NCBI GenBank assembly: GCA_900766925.1
Contig: CAAFXG010000616.1
Coordinates: forward strand, 1 to 8,418
Length of the DNA stretch: 8,418 nt
Direction: 5' to 3'
From: Lachnospiraceae bacterium
GTDB lineage: Bacteria > Bacillota > Clostridia > Lachnospirales > Lachnospiraceae
In this document: positions 1-6,731 of the stretch, piece by piece
Position numbering within the stretch: the stretch's first letter is position 1
Layout of the letters: every line of letters starts with the position of its first letter
Notes under the pieces: model-generated
Database searches by the model: none
Told to the model about the DNA's origin: nothing
Seen by the model: only the letters and a program-made list of their open reading frames with translations
Translations under genes and position numbers: made by a program

Positions 1-394
1 ATATTCTCCTGCTGCTGTCGGTACGGTTGCGGTGTATGTACTATCCTCTGCACCCTTCACTTTATACATATATGTAACTGAAGCTGTTCCGTTTGTATCT
101 GATACTACTACAGGAGTTATCTCCTCTCCATAGTATACATCTTCCACAGTTACCGTTGCTGTTCCCGTCTTTCTGAGGATTTCAAAATCATCTGTCGCTA
201 TTACCTTATTATATTCTTCTGTCTCGGCGAACGTTGCCTGTATTATATATTCTCCTGCTGCTGTCGGTACGGTTGCGGTGTATGTACTATCCTCTGCACC
301 CTTCACTTTATACATATATGTAACTGTAGCTGTTCCGTTTGTTGATGTAACCACAGGTACTATCGCTTCCCCATAATATATATTATCAACCGTT
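1..394 (-). repeat. Tandem ~81-codon Ig-like repeats in the surface protein (one full copy, one partial)
   Basis: Bases 1-80 are identical to 247-326, and similarity continues to about 180 versus 423 with a 3-nt indel, giving a period of 246/243 nt. In protein terms copy 1 spans about residues 441-521 and copy 2 starts at 522 and is cut by the window edge. The strongly conserved block encodes VTYMYKVKGAEDSTYTATV and PTAAGEY. The other half is more diverged (VTSTNGTAT versus VVSDTNGTAS). Exact nucleotide identity in one half suggests recent duplication or gene conversion. More copies probably lie to the left. Confidence 0.9.
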
Positions 395-1716
395 ACAATT
401 CCTTCTCCCTCTTTTCTTATTACTTCTGATGTAACGGTGATATTAACTGAGCCGGTTCTTACATCCGCAACACCAGCCGCCGGATCAAATGCTGTCCACT
501 TCTCCAAAACGATATCATCTGAATATGATGCTACCGGATTTCCTGCCTTTGCCCTGATGGTAAGAGTTTTTGTATTTCCTCCTTCAATATTTAAGGAATC
601 ATTTACTGCCAGAACATTTTCTCCATCATAAAGCTCTACAAATTCCGGAATAGCAGTTACCTTACATTGCATAGCCTCAAGTCCGGTATTGCTTATAGTT
701 AGTGTCTTTGCCGATCCTTCTATGTCAGTATTACCATATCCCACCACAAGCTCAGGAATCTCTATTTGTGTAGCTGCAACATCCAGATTATAGAGTTCTG
801 CTATTGTTTTACCGGTAAAGGTCTGATTCGGAAGAATATATTTATCTCCGTTGTAAACTACACTCCAGCCGGCGGTAGCAGAATTCTTTGTTATAGTTGT
901 AGCTGCGTCAACTTCAAATGTTAATCCCGATGGTATGTCAGCTGACCCGCCAAGCTCAAGCGAACTGCTTATCTTTACTGTACCGCTCGAGCCGGTGTCT
1001 ATACTGTCTGTGTTGAATTTTGCATTTTTTATCTCTGCACCGGTTTCGCTACTTATCTTTACATAGCTTCCGGAGGTTAATGCGGTTGTATCCCAATTAC
1101 CTATATAACTGTTAGCCGATAAACTAACTGTACTTACCCCGGTACCGGTTGCTGTATAGTTACTCACATAATAATTATTATGCAAAGCGCTGTATGTTGA
1201 ATCAAATGTAGAAATATTTCCATTGTTAGTTACTGTTGAAGCCGATGCCTTTAGATTACTAACTCCTCCACCATTATAGTTTGTAAAATATGAACTATTT
1301 AATTCAATATCATCTATAGAACCAAAATTACAAAAAGATGAATCCGAGACATTGTTTGCATATACTTTTTGGATATATCCGAAGTTGGTAAGTTTACTTA
1401 TAGCACCAGACATTCTCACTGAATAATCCCCTTCCGTAGCGCTAATTACCATACCCATTATATCGGTGTTAATATTATTTGATACAACTAATTCTCCCCC
1501 GGCCTCTATACTGATTTGTCCTGTAATAGTGGCTCCTTCTATGGTTAAGACTCCGCCAGATATAACATTTAAATATGCATCTGACAAATCAGATTGAATT
1601 GTCATTTCCGTATTAATTTCAGTTGAGAACGCATTAACTATTCTCACCGGCATGCAACTAAGCACCATAACCAAACTTATAAATAGTGCAAATTTTTTCT
1701 TCATTTGATTTTTCAT
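1..1716 (-). CDS. Secreted repeat-containing surface protein (N-terminal 572 residues; runs off left edge)
   Basis: The frame is open from an ATG at 1716 to base 1, so the C-terminus and any anchor are outside the window. The start has an AGGGAG ribosome binding site 10 nt upstream; a second in-frame ATG at 1704 is too far from it. Residues 1-29 form a signal peptide: basic MKNQMKKK, hydrophobic core, and a likely signal peptidase I site after Val-Asn-Ala29. The Cys at 21 does not sit in a good lipobox. Residues about 30-310 are rich in Ser, Thr, Asn and Gly with short alternating strands, suggesting a beta-helix or beta-solenoid (inference). Residues about 318-430 resemble an Ig-like module (TLTISNTG). 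From about 441 there are tandem repeats of about 81 residues (VTV-[DE]-..YYGE...VTYMYKVKG...TVPTAAGEY...ATF), resembling bacterial Ig/MBG-type repeats. The likely role is a cell-surface adhesin or structural protein. Family placement is by pattern only; the ligand is unknown. Confidence 0.85.
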   Translation of the reverse strand, partial: MKNQMKKKFALFISLVMVLSCMPVRIVNAFSTEINTEMTIQSDLSDAYLNVISGGVLTIEGATITGQISIEAGGELVVSNNINTDIMGMVISATEGDYSVRMSGAISKLTNFGYIQKVYANNVSDSSFCNFGSIDDIELNSSYFTNYNGGGVSNLKASASTVTNNGNISTFDSTYSALHNNYYVSNYTATGTGVSTVSLSANSYIGNWDTTALTSGSYVKISSETGAEIKNAKFNTDSIDTGSSGTVKISSSLELGGSADIPSGLTFEVDAATTITKNSATAGWSVVYNGDKYILPNQTFTGKTIAELYNLDVAATQIEIPELVVGYGNTDIEGSAKTLTISNTGLEAMQCKVTAIPEFVELYDGENVLAVNDSLNIEGGNTKTLTIRAKAGNPVASYSDDIVLEKWTAFDPAAGVADVRTGSVNITVTSEVIRKEGEGIVTVDNIYYGEAIVPVVTSTNGTATVTYMYKVKGAEDSTYTATVPTAAGEYIIQATFAETEEYNKVIATDDFEILRKTGTATVTVEDVYYGEEITPVVVSDTNGTASVTYMYKVKGAEDSTYTATVPTAAGEY

Positions 1717-1878
1717 AAGATAAAATCTCCCTTTATAACAAACAAGAACCATCTATTAACTTTGCCAAATTATGGTTGCCTCAAAATGAGTAACCCGAGT
1801 AGAATACTACTATATCAAATTGTTGTCTATACTTTTTTAAAATATTTTGAGAAGTTTTTCTATACATTAAAATATATT
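1717..1878 (-). promoter_or_regulatory. Foldable 5' leader of the surface-protein gene
   Basis: If transcription starts near 1878, the mRNA leader is about 160 nt. It contains a short hairpin (GTAG/CTAC at 1799-1810). Beside it a GGTT..AACC stem (1774-1777 with 1792-1795) encloses CTCA/TGAG (1780-1783 with 1787-1790). The same strand that closes this second stem can instead pair over six bases with 1747-1752 (AACCAT at 1747-1752 with ATGGTT at 1772-1777), so the two folds compete. It does not match any riboswitch class I can recall. It may simply be an AT-rich untranslated leader; a regulatory role is inference. An 'ORF' reading right across this region (1705-1938) has no ribosome binding site and is not believed. 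Confidence 0.3.
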
Positions 1879-1884
1879 ATATTA

Positions 1885-1913
1885 ATTTTATCTTTTTATA
1901 TATATGAAGTCAA
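1885..1913 (-). promoter_or_regulatory. Sigma-A promoter for the surface-protein gene
   Basis: Reading leftward, a -35 TTGACT (1908-1913) is followed by a 17-nt spacer and a -10 TAAAAT (1885-1890). Each hexamer is one mismatch from consensus, with ideal spacing in an AT-rich setting. The predicted transcript start is near 1878. A second, weaker candidate closer to the gene is TAGACA (1824-1829), 17 nt, TATTCT (1801-1806); its -10 lies in the GTAG/CTAC hairpin. Confidence 0.7.
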
Positions 1914-1976
1914 TGAATCCGTGATAAAACGACATTAAACCATGACAAATGGAACCCATGTTTTTCGATATCGCAG

Positions 1977-2216
1977 TTATTCCGGTTTTTCCGGTGGCCT
2001 TCCAAAATACAGCATAAGTGCCCTCTCTGCGTCAGTACTGTTTTTAGTGAATTTTATCTCATAGATATCGAATAATATACATCCGCAATGTCCCTTAAAG
2101 ATTTGAAAGCACATTACCTTTAGATATGTATCTATCTCAGGACTGTAATTGATTAGCTCCAGTGTTTCCCCATATATCGTTGCACGCTCATAGCTTCGAA
2201 GCCATTTTGAATTCAT
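1977..2216 (-). CDS. Small protein of unknown function (79 aa) downstream of the methyltransferase
   Basis: I do not recognise this protein. It reads MNSKWLRSYERATIYGETLELI at the N-terminus and ends GRPPEKPE. It has three Cys, including a C-G-C pair near the middle, and no clear signal peptide or TM segment. Its residue composition looks protein-like rather than random. It lies 57 nt behind the methyltransferase stop, on the same strand and in the same frame, and the frame is open all the way back to that TAG (20 extra codons, no ATG/GTG/TTG). A GGAAG 13 nt before the ATG is a poor ribosome binding site and lies in a TTGGAA/TTCCAA hairpin. Alternatives are a decayed remnant, a C-terminal extension reached by stop-codon readthrough, or a chance ORF. 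If it is not a gene, 1717-2273 is simply a long intergenic stretch. Confidence 0.42.
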   Translation of the reverse strand: MNSKWLRSYERATIYGETLELINYSPEIDTYLKVMCFQIFKGHCGCILFDIYEIKFTKNSTDAERALMLYFGRPPEKPE

Positions 2217-2249
2217 ATTGGAAAACAGACTTCCAAAGGAACTTCCAAT
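2217..2249. repeat. Alternative inverted repeats before the small ORF
   Basis: ATTGGAA at 2217-2223 can pair with TTCCAAT at 2243-2249 (7 bp), or its inner TTGGAA (2218-2223) can pair with TTCCAA at 2231-2236 (6 bp, 7-nt loop). The element lies between the methyltransferase stop and the ATG of the small ORF and would bury the only candidate ribosome binding site. There is no T-run after it on the minus strand, so it is not a typical terminator. Confidence 0.35.
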
Positions 2250-2273
2250 CAGCTTTTCAAGTCCTCTAAACTT

Positions 2274-3494
2274 CTACCTCTCCTCCACCACCTGAAAAAC
2301 ATAAAACTTCAAATAATAGCTCTCATCCGCAGCCCAAAGAATAGGATGGTCCGGTGCCTGGGTCTTAAATTCCACCTGTTTTAATCTCTTGTGCACATTG
2401 TTTGCCGCCTGATGAATGGTTTTCGTAAACAGCTCATAATCCATGAAATGTGAGCATGAACAGGTCACAAGGAAACCTCCGTCCTTGACAAGCTTCATTC
2501 CCCTCAGATTAATCTCACGATAACCCTTCACTGCGTTTTTAATCGAATTTCTCGACTTTGTAAAGGCCGGCGGGTCAAGGATAACAACATCATATTTCCT
2601 GCCCTCCTGCTCAAGTCTCGGAAGGAGCTCAAATACATCCTCGCAAATGAATTTAACGGTATCAGAAAGGCCGTTAAGTGCCGCATTTTCCGTTGCCTGT
2701 GCAACCGCAAGCTCTGAAGCATCAACACCAGTTACGTGCTTTGCACCTGCTATACCTGCATTTAACGCAAATGAACCTGTATGTGTAAAGCAATCCAGAA
2801 CCTCCGCATCCCTGCAAAGCTTATGAATCGCTTTTCGATTCTCCTTCTGATCAAGGAAAAAGCCTGTCTTTTGACCGTCCTCAACATCAACGATATATTT
2901 AACACCGTTTTCTGATATCTCAACCTTGGTATCAAACGGCTCGCCTATAAATCCCTTAGTCCTTGACATCCCCTCCTTCTCACGAACCTTGGCATCACTT
3001 CTCTCATAAACACCACGTATTATAATACCATCATCAGCAAGAATTTCCTTTAAAATATCGATTATAACCGTCTTAAGTCTGTCAATTCCAAGTGCCAGGG
3101 ATTCAACTACCAGAACATCCTCAAACTTATCAATTACAAGTCCCGGCAAAAAGTCAGCCTCACCAAATATAACTCTGCAGCTACTTATATCAATAACCTT
3201 CTTACGGTATTCCCATGCATTTCTAACACGCATCCTCAAAAAATCAGTATCAATTTCCTGCTCTCTGTCACGTGAAAGCATTCTCACAGTAATCTTTGAT
3301 TTTCTGTTAATAAATCCTTTACCCATTGGATAACCATCAAAATCTCTGACAATTACAATATCTCCATCCTCACAATTACCCATAACACTCTGAATTTCAT
3401 TATCATAAATCCAAAGTCCGCCATTCTTTAAGGTACGTCCTTCTCCCCTTTTCAAAACAACAACAGCCGTAGCTTCGTATATTTTATTCTCCAT
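2274..3494 (-). CDS. rlmI: Class I SAM-dependent rRNA methyltransferase, RlmI/YccW family (23S rRNA m5C)
   Basis: A 406-residue cytoplasmic enzyme expected to transfer a methyl group from SAM to a cytosine C5 in 23S rRNA (the E. coli RlmI target is C1962). Visible architecture is an N-terminal PUA-like RNA-binding domain (about 5-75), a central linking domain (about 80-180) and a Rossmann methyltransferase domain (about 185-406). SAM motif I is V-L-D234-C-F-T-H-T-G-S-F, motif IV is D307-P-P-A-F, and the motif VI region is T-C-S-C347-S-H, where C347 aligns with the expected catalytic cysteine of RlmI (TFSCSG there). A longer frame opens at ATG 3515, but that codon has no ribosome binding site, while AGGAAGG lies 9 nt before the ATG at 3494, so the shorter start is chosen. 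The length is close to the family norm of about 390-400. The exact target base in this organism is inferred, so the symbol is tentative. Confidence 0.9.
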   Translation of the reverse strand: MENKIYEATAVVVLKRGEGRTLKNGGLWIYDNEIQSVMGNCEDGDIVIVRDFDGYPMGKGFINRKSKITVRMLSRDREQEIDTDFLRMRVRNAWEYRKKVIDISSCRVIFGEADFLPGLVIDKFEDVLVVESLALGIDRLKTVIIDILKEILADDGIIIRGVYERSDAKVREKEGMSRTKGFIGEPFDTKVEISENGVKYIVDVEDGQKTGFFLDQKENRKAIHKLCRDAEVLDCFTHTGSFALNAGIAGAKHVTGVDASELAVAQATENAALNGLSDTVKFICEDVFELLPRLEQEGRKYDVVILDPPAFTKSRNSIKNAVKGYREINLRGMKLVKDGGFLVTCSCSHFMDYELFTKTIHQAANNVHKRLKQVEFKTQAPDHPILWAADESYYLKFYVFQVVEER

Positions 3495-3535
3495 ATCAGT
3501 TATCCTTCCTAACATAGTTCAAATTATTACTTTGA

Positions 3536-3541
3536 ATTATA
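3536..3541 (-). promoter_or_regulatory. Candidate -10 box for the methyltransferase gene
   Basis: A perfect TATAAT (read on the minus strand) lies about 42 nt before the chosen start at 3494. There is no good -35 at 17-18 nt; the upstream sequence there is A-rich. It is a weak call made from the -10 alone. Confidence 0.35.
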
Positions 3542-3584
3542 TTAACACAAACATATTTTTTTTACATTATATATTATTTTTTTA

Positions 3585-3613
3585 TTGACATTAATTAACG
3601 AAAAAGTTATATT
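3585..3613 (+). promoter_or_regulatory. Sigma-A promoter of the ABC transporter operon
   Basis: Consensus -35 TTGACA at 3585-3590, a 17-nt spacer, then -10 TATATT at 3608-3613 (one mismatch). The predicted start is near 3620, leaving a leader of about 58 nt before the ATPase ATG. This is the strongest promoter in the window. A near-consensus promoter overlapped by a palindrome is typical of a repressed gene. Confidence 0.8.
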
Positions 3614-3617
3614 AACG

Positions 3618-3641
3618 TATGAACATTCATTCATATGTTCA
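3618..3641. promoter_or_regulatory. Operator-like overlapping inverted repeats at the ABC operon start site
   Basis: TGAACAT (3620-3626) and ATGTTCA (3635-3641) form a perfect 7-bp inverted repeat separated by 8 nt. TATGAA (3618-3623) and TTCATA (3630-3635) form a second perfect repeat separated by 6 nt. Both begin 4-6 nt after the -10 box, so a bound dimer would block initiation. The size and spacing suit a TetR-like or similar dimeric repressor, which often control ABC exporters in Firmicutes. The assignment is inference, and no regulator gene is in the window. As RNA it could also form a weak hairpin. Confidence 0.55.
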
Positions 3642-3677
3642 ATATATATGTAAAATTATGTAAACCGGAGGTGCTAT

Positions 3678-4376
3678 ATGTTCATCGAAATAAACAATAT
3701 AAAAAAGCATTTTGGAGAAGGCGATAGTCGAGTAAATGTTTTAAATGGTATCAATATAGAAATCGAAAAAGGAGAAATCTGCGTTTTACTTGGACCTTCC
3801 GGTTCCGGTAAATCAACATTGCTTAACATAATTGGCGGTATTGATAATGCAGATGAAGGTTACATATCAATAAACGGAGAAAAAATAGCCGATATGAACG
3901 AGAAACGTCTTACCCAATACAGACGCAGACATTTAGGATATGTCTTCCAGATGTACAATCTTATTCCAAACCTTAATATTAAGGAAAACGTAGAAGTCGG
4001 TGCTTACTTGGGTGACAATCCTCTTGATACAGATGAATTACTAAAGACGCTTGGATTATATGCGCACCGCCATAAGCTCCCCAACCAGTTATCCGGTGGT
4101 CAGCAGCAGCGCACTTCAATTGGTCGTGCAATTATTAAAAATCCTGACATTCTTCTCTGTGATGAACCAACAGGTGCACTTGACTACAAGACCTCCAAGG
4201 AGATTCTTAAGCTCCTTGAACAAATCAACCACAAATATGGTAATACAATAATTATGGTAACACATAATGATGCTATTAAAAACATGGCAGATCGTGTAAT
4301 CACACTTCGCGATGGATATATACGCAAAAATTATAAGAACGAAAATAAAATCGCAGCAGCAGACCTTGATTGGTAG
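3678..4376 (+). CDS. ABC transporter ATP-binding protein, MacB/LolD-type
   Basis: The 232-residue nucleotide-binding subunit energises the permease encoded next to it, at the cytoplasmic face of the membrane. All core motifs are intact: Walker A G39-P-S-G-S-G-K45-S-T47, Q-loop F90-Q91, signature L138-S-G-G-Q-Q-Q-R145, Walker B I158-L-L-C-D162-E163, D-loop A-L-D169 and switch H196 (MVTHN). The position usually held by an aromatic A-loop residue has F12 or H11 nearby. The length is typical for this MacB/LolD/FtsE-like class, which works with FtsX-fold permeases. The start is supported by GGAGG (3667-3671) 6 nt upstream. It is the first gene of a two-gene operon; the stop codon overlaps the ribosome binding site of the permease. 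The substrate cannot be told from this subunit. Confidence 0.95.
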   Translation: MFIEINNIKKHFGEGDSRVNVLNGINIEIEKGEICVLLGPSGSGKSTLLNIIGGIDNADEGYISINGEKIADMNEKRLTQYRRRHLGYVFQMYNLIPNLNIKENVEVGAYLGDNPLDTDELLKTLGLYAHRHKLPNQLSGGQQQRTSIGRAIIKNPDILLCDEPTGALDYKTSKEILKLLEQINHKYGNTIIMVTHNDAIKNMADRVITLRDGYIRKNYKNENKIAAADLDW

Positions 4377-4389
4377 GAGGGTTTATACA

Positions 4390-6702
4390 ATGAAAAATCC
4401 ACTTAGAAAACGTATTTTCCGGGAACTGAAACAGGATATCGGAAAATATTTAGTAATATTCCTTTTTATGATTTTACTGATTAGCCTTGTTTCAGGCTTT
4501 CTGGTTGCTGATAATTCAATGCAATATGCATATAATGAGGGCTTCACCAAGTACAACCTTGAATGGGGACACTTTACACTTACCGGCGAACCGGAAACAG
4601 ATTTTTTAGATATGCTTGAAGAAAAAGGCGACGTAAAACTCTTTAGTCTTCAATATTTTAATGAAGAAACTGCTGAAGGTGGCAAAACAATTCGTGTTTA
4701 CAAGGATAGGGAATACGTAAACCTGGAATGCATAATGAGCGGAAGAATGCCATCAACAGATACTGAAATAGCGCTAGATAGAATGTTTGCAGAAAATAAC
4801 GACATTAAAGTTGGCGACACAATTACCCTCAATAATAAAACACTAACCGTGTCCGGATATATTGCTGTACCAGACTACAGTTGTCTGTTTGAAAATAACA
4901 CGGATATGATGTTTGACTCTATCAACTTTTCTATCGCTGTTATGACAGAAGGTGGATATAATTCTGTAGGCAGTACAAAGCAATTTTACAATTACGCATG
5001 GATGTACAACAATGAACCTGCTGATGAATCGGAAGAAATAGAATATTCGGATGATTTTCTGGAAGTATTAAAGGAGCAATTAACAGACTATGACACAAAA
5101 ATCATGACAAATGGTGGTGACATGTCAAAAATTATTTCTGTTGATGATTATGTAACCCGTTATACAAACCAGGCAATTAATTTCACCGGTGAGGACATGG
5201 GCGGCGACAAAGCGATGTTCACACTATTTGATTATATTGTTATTATAATTCTTGCTTTTGTATTTGCAGTTACAACGTCAAATACAATCACTCAGGAAGC
5301 CGGTGTAATCGGTACTCTCCGTGCATCGGGATATACAAGGGGAGAGCTTGTCCGCCACTATATGATTCTCCCTGTTATCATTACACTCATTGCTGCAGTT
5401 ATAGGCAATATATTGGGTTATACAGTGATAAAAGACATTATGGCCAACTTATACTATGGAAGCTATAGTTTATCTACATATGAGGTATTATGGAATGCAC
5501 AGGCCTTCATTGACACAACCCTAATACCAATTATTTTAATGCTTGTTATTAATTTTGTTGTACTTACCAGTAAGCTCCGACTCTCTCCGCTCAAATTCCT
5601 CAGAAGAGAGCTTTCTAAAAACAGCAGAAAAAAAGCATTTCGATTAAATACTAAGATACCGTTTCTACAGCGTTTTCGTATTAGAATTCTGTTCCAGAAT
5701 ATACCTAATTACATTACGCTCTTTATAGGAATTATTTTTGCAGCAGTAATAATTATATTTGGGTTTATGTTTGGACCGCTTCTTGAAGACTATTCAACGC
5801 TAGTTTCAGACAGCATGATTGCAGAATACCAGTACATTCTGATGAATCCCGTTGAAACAGAAAATAATCAGGCAGAAAAATATTGTCTCACATCTCTTGA
5901 TACAACATATGAAAACTACATGACAGATGAAATAACTATCTACGGAATATCAGATAACAGCTCATACATTACAGAGTATATACCAAACGGAAAGGTTATC
6001 GTTTCGTACTCAATACTTGAAAAGTTTGGTCTTGAAGAGGGTGACTCAATCACGCTCAAGGAAACCTATGATGACAAAACATATGAATTCACAATTGCCG
6101 GAGCATACCAATATGATGCAGCTCTTGCAATATTCATGACTCGTGATGACTTCCTCGAAGCCTTTGATAAAGACGAAAACTACTTCACAGGTTACTTCTC
6201 AAATGACGAGCTCAGTGATATAGATTATGAAAATATATCAGCTGTCATCGACAAAGAAGATTTAACTAAAGTTTCAAGGCAGCTTCTTGTATCCACAGGT
6301 GAATTCATGAATTTATTTAAGTACTTTGGAGCAATTATGTTCCTGCTTCTCATGTACCTGCTCTCTAAACAAATCATCGAGAAAAATAGTCAGTCGATTT
6401 CGATGAGTAAAATACTGGGCTTTACAAATGGAGAAATCGCCGGCCTTTACATTATTGCAACATCAATAGTTGTAATAATTTCGTTATTGCTTGCAATCCC
6501 TGTAACATCAGGGTTGCTACACTTAGCATTTTCGAAATATCTTTACACTATGATAACCGGCTATATTCCATTCTCTATATCGAATAAGTGCTACATATCA
6601 ATGTTTGTTATTGGTATTGTATGCTACGCGGCTGTTGCAGCCTTACAGCTATTAAAAATCAGAAAAATATCTAAGAGCGATGCCCTGAAGAATGTAGAAT
6701 AA
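4390..6702 (+). CDS. FtsX-type ABC transporter permease, 8 TM segments with two extracytoplasmic domains
   Basis: This 770-residue membrane subunit is the partner of the preceding ATPase. An upstream in-frame ATG at 4312 lies inside the ATPase gene and lacks support; the ATG at 4390 has AGGAGG (4375-4380) 9 nt before it. Likely TM segments are 20-40, 281-300, 325-345, 376-394, 441-462, 641-660, 685-710 and 735-755. They form a duplicated plan of one TM, a large extracytoplasmic domain (about 41-277 and 463-637), then three TMs. The cytoplasmic loop T-L-R-A-S-G-Y-T-R-G-E-L (about 310-320) and its second-half counterpart I-L-G-F-T-N-G-E-I (about 675-683) are typical FtsX/MacB coupling segments. 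Both ectodomains are acidic and Tyr/Asn-rich. With no sensor kinase or substrate gene nearby, it could export a peptide or lipid, or act mechanically rather than as a pump. Confidence 0.92.
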   Translation: MKNPLRKRIFRELKQDIGKYLVIFLFMILLISLVSGFLVADNSMQYAYNEGFTKYNLEWGHFTLTGEPETDFLDMLEEKGDVKLFSLQYFNEETAEGGKTIRVYKDREYVNLECIMSGRMPSTDTEIALDRMFAENNDIKVGDTITLNNKTLTVSGYIAVPDYSCLFENNTDMMFDSINFSIAVMTEGGYNSVGSTKQFYNYAWMYNNEPADESEEIEYSDDFLEVLKEQLTDYDTKIMTNGGDMSKIISVDDYVTRYTNQAINFTGEDMGGDKAMFTLFDYIVIIILAFVFAVTTSNTITQEAGVIGTLRASGYTRGELVRHYMILPVIITLIAAVIGNILGYTVIKDIMANLYYGSYSLSTYEVLWNAQAFIDTTLIPIILMLVINFVVLTSKLRLSPLKFLRRELSKNSRKKAFRLNTKIPFLQRFRIRILFQNIPNYITLFIGIIFAAVIIIFGFMFGPLLEDYSTLVSDSMIAEYQYILMNPVETENNQAEKYCLTSLDTTYENYMTDEITIYGISDNSSYITEYIPNGKVIVSYSILEKFGLEEGDSITLKETYDDKTYEFTIAGAYQYDAALAIFMTRDDFLEAFDKDENYFTGYFSNDELSDIDYENISAVIDKEDLTKVSRQLLVSTGEFMNLFKYFGAIMFLLLMYLLSKQIIEKNSQSISMSKILGFTNGEIAGLYIIATSIVVIISLLLAIPVTSGLLHLAFSKYLYTMITGYIPFSISNKCYISMFVIGIVCYAAVAALQLLKIRKISKSDALKNVE

Positions 6703-6731
6703 TATTCTTACACACATATTATAATTCTACA
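6693..6731. terminator. Inverted repeat across the convergent gene ends, possible weak bidirectional terminator
   Basis: TGTAGAAT (6693-6700) pairs with ATTCTACA (6724-6731), extended by AATAT (6701-6705) with ATATT (6716-6720) after a 3-nt bulge, around a 10-nt loop. It covers the last codons of both the permease and the ATPase, which read toward each other 16 nt apart. The stem is AT-rich and neither side has a clear T-run, so termination is uncertain. Confidence 0.45.

Noticed and set aside
1..394. CRISPR-like or mobile-element repeats
   Set aside because: The repeat period is a multiple of three, the frame stays open and the translated units look Ig-like, so these are protein repeats.
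437..631. Plus-strand ORF inside the surface-protein gene
   Set aside because: It is an antisense shadow of a continuous 572-codon frame with clear domains and a signal peptide.
1774..1810. Possible c-di-GMP or other known riboswitch in the surface-gene leader
   Set aside because: Small hairpins exist but the conserved core sequences of the classes I know are not present. It is kept only as an unassigned foldable leader.
1705..1938. Plus-strand 77-codon ORF with a hydrophobic C-terminal half
   Set aside because: It has no ribosome binding site, begins inside the surface-protein gene and covers the opposing promoter and leader. Its hydrophobic residues come from AT-rich DNA.
1977..1994. CCGG-AAAAA-CCGG hairpin at the end of the small ORF as a terminator
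   Set aside because: The stem is only 4 bp and no T-run follows on the minus strand.
4312..4389. Longer permease start giving 26 extra residues
   Set aside because: That start lies inside the ATPase coding region with no ribosome binding site, whereas the ATG at 4390 has AGGAGG 9 nt upstream and begins a normal FtsX-type N-terminus.
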